This document shows, in pieces, positions 7,262-14,278 of a DNA stretch of 23,919 bases. Under the pieces are notes generated by a model. The model was not told the DNA's origin. It ran no database searches and worked only from the letters and a program-made list of their open reading frames with translations. The stretch covers positions 1-23,919 of the forward strand of contig CAZPCV010000022.1 of NCBI GenBank assembly GCA_964585245.1, in the 5' to 3' direction. The number at the start of each line of letters is the position of its first letter. Positions within the stretch are counted from its first letter, which is position 1. A program made the position numbers and the translations under genes. This DNA is from CAZEDL01 sp964585245 (lineage in GTDB: Bacteria; Patescibacteriota; Patescibacteriia; Magasanikbacterales; GWA2-37-8).

Positions 7262-7549
7262 ATGGTTTTTATGGCTAAGTTAAGATTTAAAGAAGTGTGG
7301 CTACAGATTTCTGTAGTGCCCCGGCAGCCGGTGTTATGGCTGATTCGCCTGTATCAACACACTCTGTCTCCTGATCATGGGCCGTTACGTCGTTTTTTTG
7401 CGCCGGGCGTTTGTCGATTTTATCCGACGTGCAGTGAATATGGCTACGAAATAATTAAAAAAAAAGGCCTAACAAAAGGCCTTTTTAAAACTATCTGGAG
7501 AATTATTCGCTGCAACCCGTGGAGTCGTGGAGGCGTTGACTTGCCGTAA
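7262..7549 (+). CDS. yidD: membrane protein insertion efficiency factor YidD
   Basis: Small membrane-associated protein of the YidD family, thought to assist YidC-dependent insertion. The 95 residues contain the diagnostic GVCRFYPTCSEYGYE block (Cys51, Cys57) and the later RCNPWSRGG segment with Cys84. There are two possible starts, ATG 7262 and ATG 7271. The second gives the more typical short N-terminus, and neither has a Shine-Dalgarno. It follows rnpA as in many genomes, but yidC is not next: the neighbour 13 nt away is a convergent DUF167 gene. A perfect terminator-like hairpin lies inside its coding sequence. Confidence 0.93.
   Translation: MVFMAKLRFKEVWLQISVVPRQPVLWLIRLYQHTLSPDHGPLRRFFAPGVCRFYPTCSEYGYEIIKKKGLTKGLFKTIWRIIRCNPWSRGGVDLP
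7461..7486. terminator. terminator-shaped hairpin embedded in the yidD coding sequence
   Basis: AAAAAGGCCT (7461-7470), loop AACAAA, then AGGCCTTTTT (7477-7486): a ten-pair perfect stem with a T-run on either strand. It lies about 65 nt before the yidD stop codon. Only 13 nt separate yidD from the convergent DUF167 gene, so the most plausible role is ending the minus-strand transcript. Ribosomes translating yidD would mask it on the plus strand. Confidence 0.6.
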
Positions 7550-7562
7550 TTTTTTGGAGACA

Positions 7563-7802
7563 TTATTTTGTTGTGTTGGGCCGAAGTATTTCAATAACCT
7601 TATTTTTTCCCTTGGTTCCGCGTTTAATTGAAATTAGTTTTTTGGCAACGTCAAAATAATCGCTAAGGAGCTCGATCAGCGCCTGGTTGGCGGCACCGTC
7701 TACCGGCGGAGCGGTCAATTTTACTTTAAGCGTGCCATCGGGCATGGTGCCGATCACTTCATTTTTGGAAGAGCGGGGTAACACGCGTATTTGGAGAAGC
7801 AT
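7563..7802 (-). CDS. DUF167 (UPF0235/YggU family) protein
   Basis: Small conserved protein of unclear biochemical role. The frame is open from 7847, but the family sequence starts at ATG 7802 (MLLQIRVLPRSSKNEVIG), giving 79 residues. The TLKVKLTAPPVDGAANQALI segment with its PPVDGAAN core is the hallmark of the family. It lies downstream of tig on the same strand beyond a terminator, so it probably has its own weak promoter or depends on read-through. Its 3' end nearly touches the convergent yidD. No Shine-Dalgarno is present. Confidence 0.88.
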   Translation of the reverse strand: MLLQIRVLPRSSKNEVIGTMPDGTLKVKLTAPPVDGAANQALIELLSDYFDVAKKLISIKRGTKGKNKVIEILRPNTTK

Positions 7803-7837
7803 AAAAGAATTGGTGGTGTTGTAATGATGTTTGGAAC

Positions 7838-7871
7838 AAAAAAGCAAAACAGGGAATGCTTTGCTTTTTTT
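7838..7871. terminator. intrinsic terminator after tig
   Basis: AAAAAAGCAAA (7838-7848) pairs with TTTGCTTTTTT (7860-7870) around an 11-nt loop. It lies just past the tig stop codon on the minus strand and ends in a U-run there. Confidence 0.75.
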
Positions 7872-7880
7872 GCTGAATTC

Positions 7881-9167
7881 TTAGGCTTTAAGGATTTGTT
7901 CTTTCAGCCATTGAATCACTTTCTTGTTCAGGATAGTGCCTCGCAAGGTATCGAGCACTTCAGGGCGCTGCAAATTTTGTTCCACCGTTTCGTTGTTTGG
8001 GTAGGCTTCTTTGATAAGTTTGATTTCTTCGTTCAGCTCTTCGGGTTTGACGGTTAATTGTTGCTGTTTAGCGATGGTGCGCGAGAGCAGGGCGGCTTTG
8101 GCGCGTTTGGTGGCCTGGTCGGCGAAGTCGGCAAAAATCTGTTCTTCGGTTTTTTTCAGATCTTTCAGGTATTGCTCGGTAGAGATGCCTTGTTCGTCCA
8201 GGCTGTGTTTGAGTTCGTAAAACATTTTTTGCTTTTCGGAATCGACCAAGACTTCGGGCAATTCGGCAAACGAACTTTGTTCAATCATTTGTTCCAAAAT
8301 TGCGGCTTCTAGGCGCTGATCTTCTTTTCGTTCGGCTTCTTTGGTTAAATTATCAGACAAGATTTTGGTCAGATCGGCGAGGCTTTTTTGGCCGAGCGCT
8401 TTGGCGAATTCATCGTTCAGCTCCGGGTAGATCACTTCGTAGACATCGTTAACTTTGATTTTGAAATCAATGTCTTTGCCGGCCAGATGTTTTTGGTAGT
8501 GTTCTTTAGGGAATTTGAGTTTAAATTCTTTGGTATCATCTTTTTTGAGGCCAATTAACTGTTCGGCAAATCCTGGGATGTAGTGTGGTTCGCTCAGGTA
8601 CACTTGGTGATTTTTGGCCTGGCCGCCATCGACCGGTACTTTGTCGAGGAACATCTCTAGATTAACAGTAACTTTGTCCGAGGTGGTGGCAATGCCGGTT
8701 TTGAGAATTTCTTTAGGCTGCATTTTGCGCAGATTTTCCAAGGTGTCGTCGATCTGTTTTTTCTCGACGGTAACCGGTTTTTTCTCGATTTTAATTTTCT
8801 TTAGATCAGCGACGGTAACGGTCGGCAACAAAGCCACTTTAGCGGTGAAAATCAAATCGTTATCCGGAGCAAATTTTTGTAAAGAAATATCCGGAGCGCC
8901 AAGCGTTTCTAGTTTTTCGGCCTGTACGGCAGCGAAAAAATTTTGTTCAACAATCGATTGCATCGCTTCTTGGAGAATTTTTACATTGCCGAGTTGTTGT
9001 TTCACGATTTCATACGGAGCTTTGCCGGGGCGGAAGCCTTTGATCGCGGCGCGTTCCGACAGGCGGACAGCGGCGGATTCTAGATTTTTTTGATAATCGG
9101 CCGGGGGGACGGTGATGGTTATCTCTACCGTAGATTTACCAAGATTTTTTAGGACATGCTGCATCAT
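7881..9167 (-). CDS. tig: trigger factor, ribosome-associated chaperone and prolyl isomerase
   Basis: Chaperone that binds the ribosome at the peptide exit tunnel and shelters nascent chains. The open frame reaches 9230, but its upstream end overlaps the promoter -35, so translation starts at ATG 9167 (or the adjacent ATG 9164), giving 428 residues, the normal length. The ribosome-docking signature is GFRPGKAPYEIV in the N-terminal domain. The central FKBP-like isomerase domain (from about TTSDKVTVNLEMF to DFKIKVNDVYEV) is present. The C-terminal part is long, helical and rich in Lys/Glu, as in the family. It has its own consensus promoter and terminator, so it is probably monocistronic. Confidence 0.96.
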   Translation of the reverse strand: MMQHVLKNLGKSTVEITITVPPADYQKNLESAAVRLSERAAIKGFRPGKAPYEIVKQQLGNVKILQEAMQSIVEQNFFAAVQAEKLETLGAPDISLQKFAPDNDLIFTAKVALLPTVTVADLKKIKIEKKPVTVEKKQIDDTLENLRKMQPKEILKTGIATTSDKVTVNLEMFLDKVPVDGGQAKNHQVYLSEPHYIPGFAEQLIGLKKDDTKEFKLKFPKEHYQKHLAGKDIDFKIKVNDVYEVIYPELNDEFAKALGQKSLADLTKILSDNLTKEAERKEDQRLEAAILEQMIEQSSFAELPEVLVDSEKQKMFYELKHSLDEQGISTEQYLKDLKKTEEQIFADFADQATKRAKAALLSRTIAKQQQLTVKPEELNEEIKLIKEAYPNNETVEQNLQRPEVLDTLRGTILNKKVIQWLKEQILKA

Positions 9168-9201
9168 AGTTCTCTGAAAGAAAAAAGATAAAGTAGGGCT
9201 A

Positions 9202-9230
9202 AGTATAGGGCTAAAAGGCCGAATTGTCAA
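9202..9230 (-). promoter_or_regulatory. consensus sigma-70 promoter of tig
   Basis: On the minus strand, TTGACA (9230-9225), a 17-nt spacer, then TATACT (9207-9202). The -35 is a perfect match and the -10 matches at five of six. The predicted start is near 9195, about 28 nt before the ATG. This is the best promoter in the window. Confidence 0.85.
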
Positions 9231-9266
9231 ATGTAGTCCGATAAAATCCAGGCTTATTTAAATAAC

Positions 9267-9293
9267 AAAAAAGCGACGTAAAGTCGCTTTTTT
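9267..9293. terminator. intrinsic terminator after hppA
   Basis: AAAAAAGCGAC (9267-9277), loop GTAAA, then GTCGCTTTTTT (9283-9293): an 11-pair stem with U-runs in both directions. It ends hppA on the minus strand and insulates the tig promoter. Confidence 0.85.
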
Positions 9294-9309
9294 GAAGATG
9301 TAAGATGGT

Positions 9310-11298
9310 TTATTTTATCAACAAACCAACAATCAGAAGTGCTACTAAGTTTGCTACTTTAATCATCGGGTTAATGGCCGGGCCAGCAGTGTCTTTGTAT
9401 GGATCACCCACGGTGTCGCCGGTTACAGCTGCTTGATGAGCAAACGAACCTTTGCCGCCGTAGTTGCCTTTTTCGATAAATTTCTTGGTGTTATCCCAGG
9501 CTGCGCCGCCAGTAGTCATTGAAATAGCAAGGAAAATACCCGTAATAATCGTGCCGACGAGAAGGCCACCGAGACCTTCAACACCAAGCAGGTAACCGAC
9601 TAGAATCGGAGCGACGACCGGGATAAGAGCCGGAACAATCATTTGGCCGATAGCACCTTTGGTCACAATGTCTACAGCTTTGCCGTAATCAGGTTTGGCG
9701 GAGCCTTCCATGATACCGGCAATTTCTTTGAATTGGCGACGGACTTCTTCTACTACGAGGCCGGCTACCGAACCAACCGATTCCATAAGAAGTGAGCCAA
9801 ACAGATAGGGTAACAAGCCGCCGATAAAGAGGCCGACCAGCACTTTTGGATCGTTGATCAGGAATTCGTAAGACGGAGGTAGTTTGTGCGTAAAATCAGC
9901 GAATAATACGAGCGATGCCAAGCCGGCGCTCGCAATAGCATAGCCTTTGGTAACGGCTTTGGTCGTGTTACCTACGGCATCGAGCGAGTCTGTGATGGTG
10001 CGGACATTTTCCGGCAGTTCAGACATTTCCGCGATACCGCCCGCGTTGTCGGTGATGGGGCCATAAGCATCAATTGTAACGACAATTCCTGTGAGAGATA
10101 ACATGCCGACGGCAGCCATAGCGACGCCGTAGAGCCCGGCCAAGTGGTAGGAACCAAGCATGGCAGCCATAATGGCCAATACCGGCCAAGCAGTAGATTT
10201 CATCGAGACGGCTAACCCGGCGATAATATTGGTGCCGTGGCCGGTGGTCGACGCTTTGGCGATGTGTTTAACTGGATGATATTTAGTAGAGGTGTAGTAG
10301 TCGGTAATAAGTACCATGATTACAGTAAGAGCGAGACCGATAACAGTCGTAGCATAAATGCCAGTCACTGACAGGCCGGGTAAATCTTTCATGAGCCACA
10401 TGGTCAGCGGGTAGAAAGCGATCAGCGACAAAATGCCCGCTGCGGCCAAACCCTTGTACAAGGCGTTCATGATATTTTGAGAAGAACCGAGGCGAATTGC
10501 GAACGTGGCTATTACCGACAAAACCAGCGAAGCGCCGCCTAATACGAGTGGGTAGGCAAGAACATTTAAATTGCCAGGGAACATGAGTTGACCGATAATC
10601 AAGGCGGCGATCGACGTAATAGCGTACGTTTCGAACAAATCAGCGGCCATACCAGCACAATCACCCACGTTATCACCTACGTTATCAGCAATTACGGCCG
10701 GGTTGCGTGGATCATCTTCGGGGATGCCTTTTTCGATTTTACCGACCAAATCTGCACCAACATCAGCGGCTTTGGTAAAGATGCCGCCACCAATACGGGC
10801 AAAGACCGAGACCAAGCTGCCACCAAAGCCAAGGCCGAGAAGTGCGCTTAAATCGCGCGTTACCACATAAAAAACCGATACGCCCAAGAGACCAAGGCCA
10901 GCCACCATTAAACCGGTGATTGACCCACCACGAACAGCCAGATTCAAAGCAGGAGTTAAACCCTTTTTAGCAGCTTCGGCGGTACGCACATTGGCTTTGA
11001 CCGAAATAGTCATGCCGATAAAACCGGCTAAACAGGAGAGGGCGGAGCCTACGGCGAATCCAAAGGCGGTCATCCAATCCACTCCCCAGCCGATTAACAA
11101 GAAAATTACGATAGCTACCAAGCCGATAGTTTTGTATTGGCGTTTTAAATACGCCTGGGCGCCGTCCTGGATGGCGCGTGAAATGGCCTGCATGCGGTCG
11201 TCGCCTGCTGGTTGCTTTAATACCCAATAACTGAGGCCAAGCGCGTACACAATACTCGCGAGGGCCGGTAGAATTGCTCCGACTATGATTAACATCAT
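9310..11298 (-). CDS. hppA: membrane-bound proton-pumping inorganic pyrophosphatase, K+-independent type
   Basis: Hydrolyses pyrophosphate and pumps H+ across the membrane. The 662 residues form many hydrophobic segments, the normal length. The substrate-site signature DVGADLVGKIE (179-189) and the acidic block DNVGDNVGDCAGMAADLFE (205-223) are complete. The potassium-dependence site reads GNTTKAVTKG with Lys447 where K+-dependent enzymes have Ala. In this family a Lys there replaces the K+ requirement, so this should be a K+-independent H+ pump. Two ATGs (11298, 11295) are in frame and neither has a Shine-Dalgarno. It has its own promoter, divergent from the M23 peptidase gene, and a terminator. 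In a fermentative reduced genome it may recover energy from biosynthetic pyrophosphate (inference). Confidence 0.97.
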   Translation of the reverse strand: MMLIIVGAILPALASIVYALGLSYWVLKQPAGDDRMQAISRAIQDGAQAYLKRQYKTIGLVAIVIFLLIGWGVDWMTAFGFAVGSALSCLAGFIGMTISVKANVRTAEAAKKGLTPALNLAVRGGSITGLMVAGLGLLGVSVFYVVTRDLSALLGLGFGGSLVSVFARIGGGIFTKAADVGADLVGKIEKGIPEDDPRNPAVIADNVGDNVGDCAGMAADLFETYAITSIAALIIGQLMFPGNLNVLAYPLVLGGASLVLSVIATFAIRLGSSQNIMNALYKGLAAAGILSLIAFYPLTMWLMKDLPGLSVTGIYATTVIGLALTVIMVLITDYYTSTKYHPVKHIAKASTTGHGTNIIAGLAVSMKSTAWPVLAIMAAMLGSYHLAGLYGVAMAAVGMLSLTGIVVTIDAYGPITDNAGGIAEMSELPENVRTITDSLDAVGNTTKAVTKGYAIASAGLASLVLFADFTHKLPPSYEFLINDPKVLVGLFIGGLLPYLFGSLLMESVGSVAGLVVEEVRRQFKEIAGIMEGSAKPDYGKAVDIVTKGAIGQMIVPALIPVVAPILVGYLLGVEGLGGLLVGTIITGIFLAISMTTGGAAWDNTKKFIEKGNYGGKGSFAHQAAVTGDTVGDPYKDTAGPAINPMIKVANLVALLIVGLLIK

Positions 11299-11346
11299 AT
11301 TTTCGGTTTAAAAATTAAATGAATTAAAGAAAAATAGCGAGGCTAT

Positions 11347-11374
11347 TTGATTGATTTGCGGGCTATTCTATGCT
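11347..11374 (+). promoter_or_regulatory. candidate promoter of the LysM/M23 gene
   Basis: TTGATT (11347-11352), a 16-nt spacer, then TATGCT (11369-11374). The predicted start is near 11381, about 16 nt before the ATG. Its -10 overlaps the hppA -10 by two bases. Confidence 0.5.
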
Positions 11375-11393
11375 AAACTAGTCATCTAGTCAA
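11365..11393 (-). promoter_or_regulatory. promoter of hppA
   Basis: On the minus strand, TTGACT (11393-11388), a 17-nt spacer, then TAGAAT (11370-11365). The leader is about 60 nt. It overlaps the divergent promoter of the M23 peptidase gene. Confidence 0.7.
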
Positions 11394-11396
11394 GCT

Positions 11397-12731
11397 ATGA
11401 AATACCGATTTTTACTTCGATTTTTACGCTTACTAATCTACGTTAAGCGCTTTTTTTGGTGGTTGGGAGGCCGGGTTCAAGCCGGCGTCGTTGGTCTCGT
11501 GACACTATTGTTGTGGCGACCAGCGCTCTATATTCGCTATAAAGCCAAAAGTTTCTTCAAGCAGTTGGGGTTTGGTCATATTGGCGAAGTAATCACCTCT
11601 CGAACCGTGATGCAAGCGGGGATTTTTGTATTGCTAGCATTTATTGCCTTCCCCGAGACTCGTCTGTATCATCCGCGTGATCTATTGCAGCCCGGGCAAA
11701 AGACCTTGGCGTACGCGCTGTCTGATACGGGCGAAGAAGATGCGGAGCTGGAAGAAATTTCTGCCGACCCGGTAACTGACAGTCGAACCACAGAAGCCGT
11801 GCCGAGATGGAAGGAGCAGGCACTTAATGCCGAAAATTATCCGGCCGGGACGGTAGTTTTTTTTGATCAGGAATTTTATGGGGCGATGGCTGGCGGCATG
11901 GCCTTGTCGAAACCTTCGATGGCGCCGGGAGCCACGCTTACCGGAGCCGTGCGCAGCCGGGCCGAGAAGTATGAAGTAGAATCGGGCGACTCGCTGAGCA
12001 GTATCGCGTATCAATTTAATGTCAGCGTCGCTACGATTTTGTGGGAAAATAATTTAGCGCTTACGAGCTACCTGCGCCCAGGGCAAGTGTTGGTAATTCC
12101 GCCTACTACCGGCGTACGTCACACTATCAAGAAGGGTGATTCTTTGCCGAAGATCGCTGCCCGGTATGAAGCGAAGGTGGAAGATATTATTGCGTTTAAT
12201 AAATTAAGCGAGGATGGAACCGATTTGATAATGGGTGAAACCATCATGATTCCAAACGGCGTGAAGCCGGAACAAAAAGCGGTAGCGGCTATTGCCCGCA
12301 CCGATCAATCGGCCCGAACGGTGGTGCGCCCGCCCGCTTCACGCGAAGCGCCTACAGCGGGTGGTTTTGTTTGGCCGTCTGGTGCACACACTATTACGCA
12401 ATATTTTGGCTGGACGCATAAAGCGCTCGATATTGCCGGTCCCTTTGCTACCCCTACCTATGCGGCCAAAGCGGGCACTGTCGAGAAGGCGCAGTGTGGC
12501 TGGAATGGGGGCTACGGCTGTTATATCATTATTAATCATGGTAACGGTGTGCGGACGCTCTATGGCCATCATTCCAAGTTGCTGGTATCGGCGGGTGATC
12601 AGGTGGCAACCGGGCAAACCATTGCTCTTATGGGTAATACCGGAAATGTGCGCGGACATACCGGCATCCATCTTCACTTTGAACTTATCGTGAACGGGGC
12701 ACGCGTCAATCCGCTGGGATATGTGAGATAA
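11397..12731 (+). CDS. membrane-anchored LysM-LysM-M23 peptidoglycan endopeptidase
   Basis: Zinc metallopeptidase that cuts peptidoglycan cross-bridges or stem peptides outside the membrane. The 444-residue protein has a basic N-terminus, a hydrophobic stretch at about 27-40 and a stronger membrane segment at about 71-88. An acidic linker follows. Two LysM glycan-binding modules lie at about 191-235 (YEVESGDSLSSIAYQFNVSV) and 241-286 (HTIKKGDSLPKIAARYEAKV). The M23 domain (about 325-444) keeps the zinc ligands His341 and Asp345 (THKALDIAG) and the HLHFEL motif with His425 and His427, so it should be active. Close relatives include division and NlpD/EnvC-type hydrolases. No EnvC-like coiled coil is present. 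There is no Shine-Dalgarno. Confidence 0.93.
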   Translation: MKYRFLLRFLRLLIYVKRFFWWLGGRVQAGVVGLVTLLLWRPALYIRYKAKSFFKQLGFGHIGEVITSRTVMQAGIFVLLAFIAFPETRLYHPRDLLQPGQKTLAYALSDTGEEDAELEEISADPVTDSRTTEAVPRWKEQALNAENYPAGTVVFFDQEFYGAMAGGMALSKPSMAPGATLTGAVRSRAEKYEVESGDSLSSIAYQFNVSVATILWENNLALTSYLRPGQVLVIPPTTGVRHTIKKGDSLPKIAARYEAKVEDIIAFNKLSEDGTDLIMGETIMIPNGVKPEQKAVAAIARTDQSARTVVRPPASREAPTAGGFVWPSGAHTITQYFGWTHKALDIAGPFATPTYAAKAGTVEKAQCGWNGGYGCYIIINHGNGVRTLYGHHSKLLVSAGDQVATGQTIALMGNTGNVRGHTGIHLHFELIVNGARVNPLGYVR

Positions 12732-12801
12732 AAAAACAAGGAACAATGAGCAGGGAACAATATGTTGTTGGTTAGTTCCTTGCCTATGTTCCTTGTTTTT
12801 T
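12731..12801. terminator. long palindromic terminator between the M23 gene and tRNA-Cys
   Basis: AAAAAACAAGGAACA (12731-12745) pairs perfectly with TGTTCCTTGTTTTTT (12787-12801). An inner stem CAGGGAAC (12751-12758) pairs with GTTCCTTG (12775-12782) with one G-U. U-runs in both directions can stop both the M23 transcript and the convergent tRNA-Cys transcript. Its arms contain the AAGGAAC heptamer that is tandemly repeated in polA. Confidence 0.85.
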
Positions 12802-12807
12802 AAAAAA

Positions 12808-12882
12808 TGGAGGTCGCGATGGGAATTGCACCCATGCATAGCGGTTTTGCAGACCACTGCCTTACTGCTTGGCTACGCGACC
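12808..12882 (-). tRNA. tRNA-Cys (anticodon GCA), CCA encoded
   Basis: The minus strand folds as a full cloverleaf: acceptor GGTCGCG/CGCGACC (7 pairs), D arm GCC/GGC, anticodon arm GTGGT/ACCGC with loop CTGCAAA (anticodon GCA), a 5-nt variable loop, and T arm ATGGG/CCCAT. The discriminator is U, the identity base for Cys, and CCA is encoded at 12810-12808. The T loop is TGCAATT, so position 55 is G and not the usual U. It converges on the M23 gene through the long palindromic terminator. Confidence 0.95.
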
Positions 12883-12896
12883 AAAAGACGATCCCT

Positions 12897-12925
12897 AACC
12901 TATCACAAGCACAGCTTCTTTTCAA
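12897..12925 (-). promoter_or_regulatory. promoter of tRNA-Cys
   Basis: On the minus strand, TTGAAA (12925-12920), a 17-nt spacer, then TAGGTT (12902-12897), about 8 nt before the predicted start and 15 nt before the mature 5' end. The kinase-like gene upstream shows no clear terminator, so cotranscription is also possible. Confidence 0.5.
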
Positions 12926-12947
12926 GCGTAAAAAATTTAAAAGATCT

Positions 12948-14132
12948 TTAATAATCGCCCCAGCCGTCGATTATTTTTTCTAGTCGGTCTAGGGTCGTAT
13001 CAAGATCGATACGTTTTTGTGTGCTTTCCGGCGGGCGACACATATCATCTACGAGCTGTTCTAGCTGGTCGAGACGGGCGAGACGGTTGCGTGATAGCGG
13101 TGTTTTTTTGATAAATCGTTGTTTTTCGAACAAAAAAAGATTTGATTTCAGTATTTTTTTGAGGGAAACACCGAATTGGTACACCATCTGGGACGGAGAA
13201 TTTACAAACCGCTCGGCGCGTGACACAGCCCGATCGAATTCCGGAGGTACATAGCCGACTTTGTGAATAATGCTTTTTAAAGCGAAGCCGTCTCGTACCA
13301 GCCCCTCTAGATCTAGCAAGGCGCCCTGTAAGCGGCGCGGATCCTTGGGATCTTCGTAGATAACAATATCCTGCAAAGAAATATCCTGAAGGGTCAGCCC
13401 GTTTTTTTCTAAAAAAGAAGCTCCTTTAATTCCGTCGCGGAAAAAATGTAATAATTCTTCAGGAGAGAACAGTTGTTTTTCGACAGCCTCGGCCAGCGTG
13501 ACCAGATTAAGTTTTTCTTTCAGCACTGTTGTGTGGATAATGTCATCAGAAGCCTGGTTGAGGGCAATTTGACGAGGCAAAATCAGATGAGGAGAAGTTT
13601 CGGGAAGATCAAGCAGCTGCCGCAAGGCCTGGTTATTTTCTTCTGCAAATTGAAGGTTTTGGGTTTTTGAGCGTAGCTGCACCGTGGTTTCACGATTATA
13701 CAGATCTGTAGCTAGGATGGGGGATGTGTCGAGCCGAGGGTTGAAGCCTAGCGCGTGATTCAACACAAAAATCTGTGAGGGGTGTAAGTGGGTATAGCGC
13801 TTGTCGGTGGCTAACAGCTCTCTCATTTTTTCTTTTACAGCAGCACGCAACTGGGCTACCAACAGCGGCCCCATGTTGAATGATTCCGGGTCTTTTTTAA
13901 GCGAATTGTCTAATAGCGAGGTAAAAATAAACAAATCTTGAGATTCGGTAGTGTCTGGTTGGCTGGTGTAAAGAAAAACCAGGGAGTCGAGGAGGTTTTT
14001 GGCAAAAGACCTGATTTCTGGTTCGGTGATTGGGGATTCGTTGTTGTTAACTCGGTTCCAAAAATCGCGACTATCGAAGTAGCTGTGTATTTCGTGTGCT
14101 TCGGGAGAAGGAGATCTTTTAAATTCTGTCAT
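12948..14132 (-). CDS. protein-kinase-fold (probable pseudokinase) protein
   Basis: Not a family I can name, but residues about 140-394 follow the layout of a eukaryotic-type protein kinase. LKEKLNLVTLAEAVEKQLFS resembles the hinge and helix D. LQDISLQDIVI (248-258) sits where HRDLKPxNIL is expected: Asp250 is kept, the Lys is Ser252 and the Asn is Asp255. LLDLEGL holds an Asp (274) where DFG would be. VGYVPPEF (292-299) matches the APE segment, and MVYQFGVSLKKIL (316-328) matches helix F. I see no glycine-rich loop or clear ATP-binding Lys. The N-terminal 130 residues are helical and unfamiliar. No signal peptide or membrane segment is visible, so it should be cytoplasmic. It is probably catalytically weak or inactive, a scaffold or regulator (inference). 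It has its own promoter and no Shine-Dalgarno. Confidence 0.6.
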   Translation of the reverse strand: MTEFKRSPSPEAHEIHSYFDSRDFWNRVNNNESPITEPEIRSFAKNLLDSLVFLYTSQPDTTESQDLFIFTSLLDNSLKKDPESFNMGPLLVAQLRAAVKEKMRELLATDKRYTHLHPSQIFVLNHALGFNPRLDTSPILATDLYNRETTVQLRSKTQNLQFAEENNQALRQLLDLPETSPHLILPRQIALNQASDDIIHTTVLKEKLNLVTLAEAVEKQLFSPEELLHFFRDGIKGASFLEKNGLTLQDISLQDIVIYEDPKDPRRLQGALLDLEGLVRDGFALKSIIHKVGYVPPEFDRAVSRAERFVNSPSQMVYQFGVSLKKILKSNLFLFEKQRFIKKTPLSRNRLARLDQLEQLVDDMCRPPESTQKRIDLDTTLDRLEKIIDGWGDY

Positions 14133-14156
14133 AGGTGTGCAATCTATAGTCTAGAC

Positions 14157-14185
14157 AGTATATAAGGGAAGGAGAGTATTAACAA
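14157..14185 (-). promoter_or_regulatory. promoter of the kinase-like gene
   Basis: On the minus strand, TTGTTA (14185-14180), a 17-nt spacer, then TATACT (14162-14157). The leader is about 18 nt. Confidence 0.6.
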
Positions 14186-14216
14186 GCGCTGGATTCGGCT
14201 GTATTCGCGCGTAACA

Positions 14217-14245
14217 TTGCGAAGAACTAATAAAGTGAGTATCCT
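14217..14245 (+). promoter_or_regulatory. candidate promoter of polA
   Basis: TTGCGA (14217-14222), a 17-nt spacer, then TATCCT (14240-14245). The predicted start is near 14252, about 27 nt before ATG 14279. Confidence 0.5.
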
Positions 14246-14278
14246 GTTAACAGACCTAATTTGCCTAATCGCTCTGTC

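Noticed and set aside
8614..9093. 159-codon plus-strand open frame opposite tig
   Set aside because: It is antisense to conserved trigger factor domains and its composition is a mirror of the tig codons.
12339..12857. 172-codon minus-strand open frame opposite the M23 gene and tRNA
   Set aside because: It overlaps the conserved catalytic domain, the terminator palindrome and tRNA-Cys, and shows no recognisable domain or ribosome site.
14261..14278. TTG start for polA
   Set aside because: ATG 14279 begins at the point where family similarity starts, and the six extra residues have no support.
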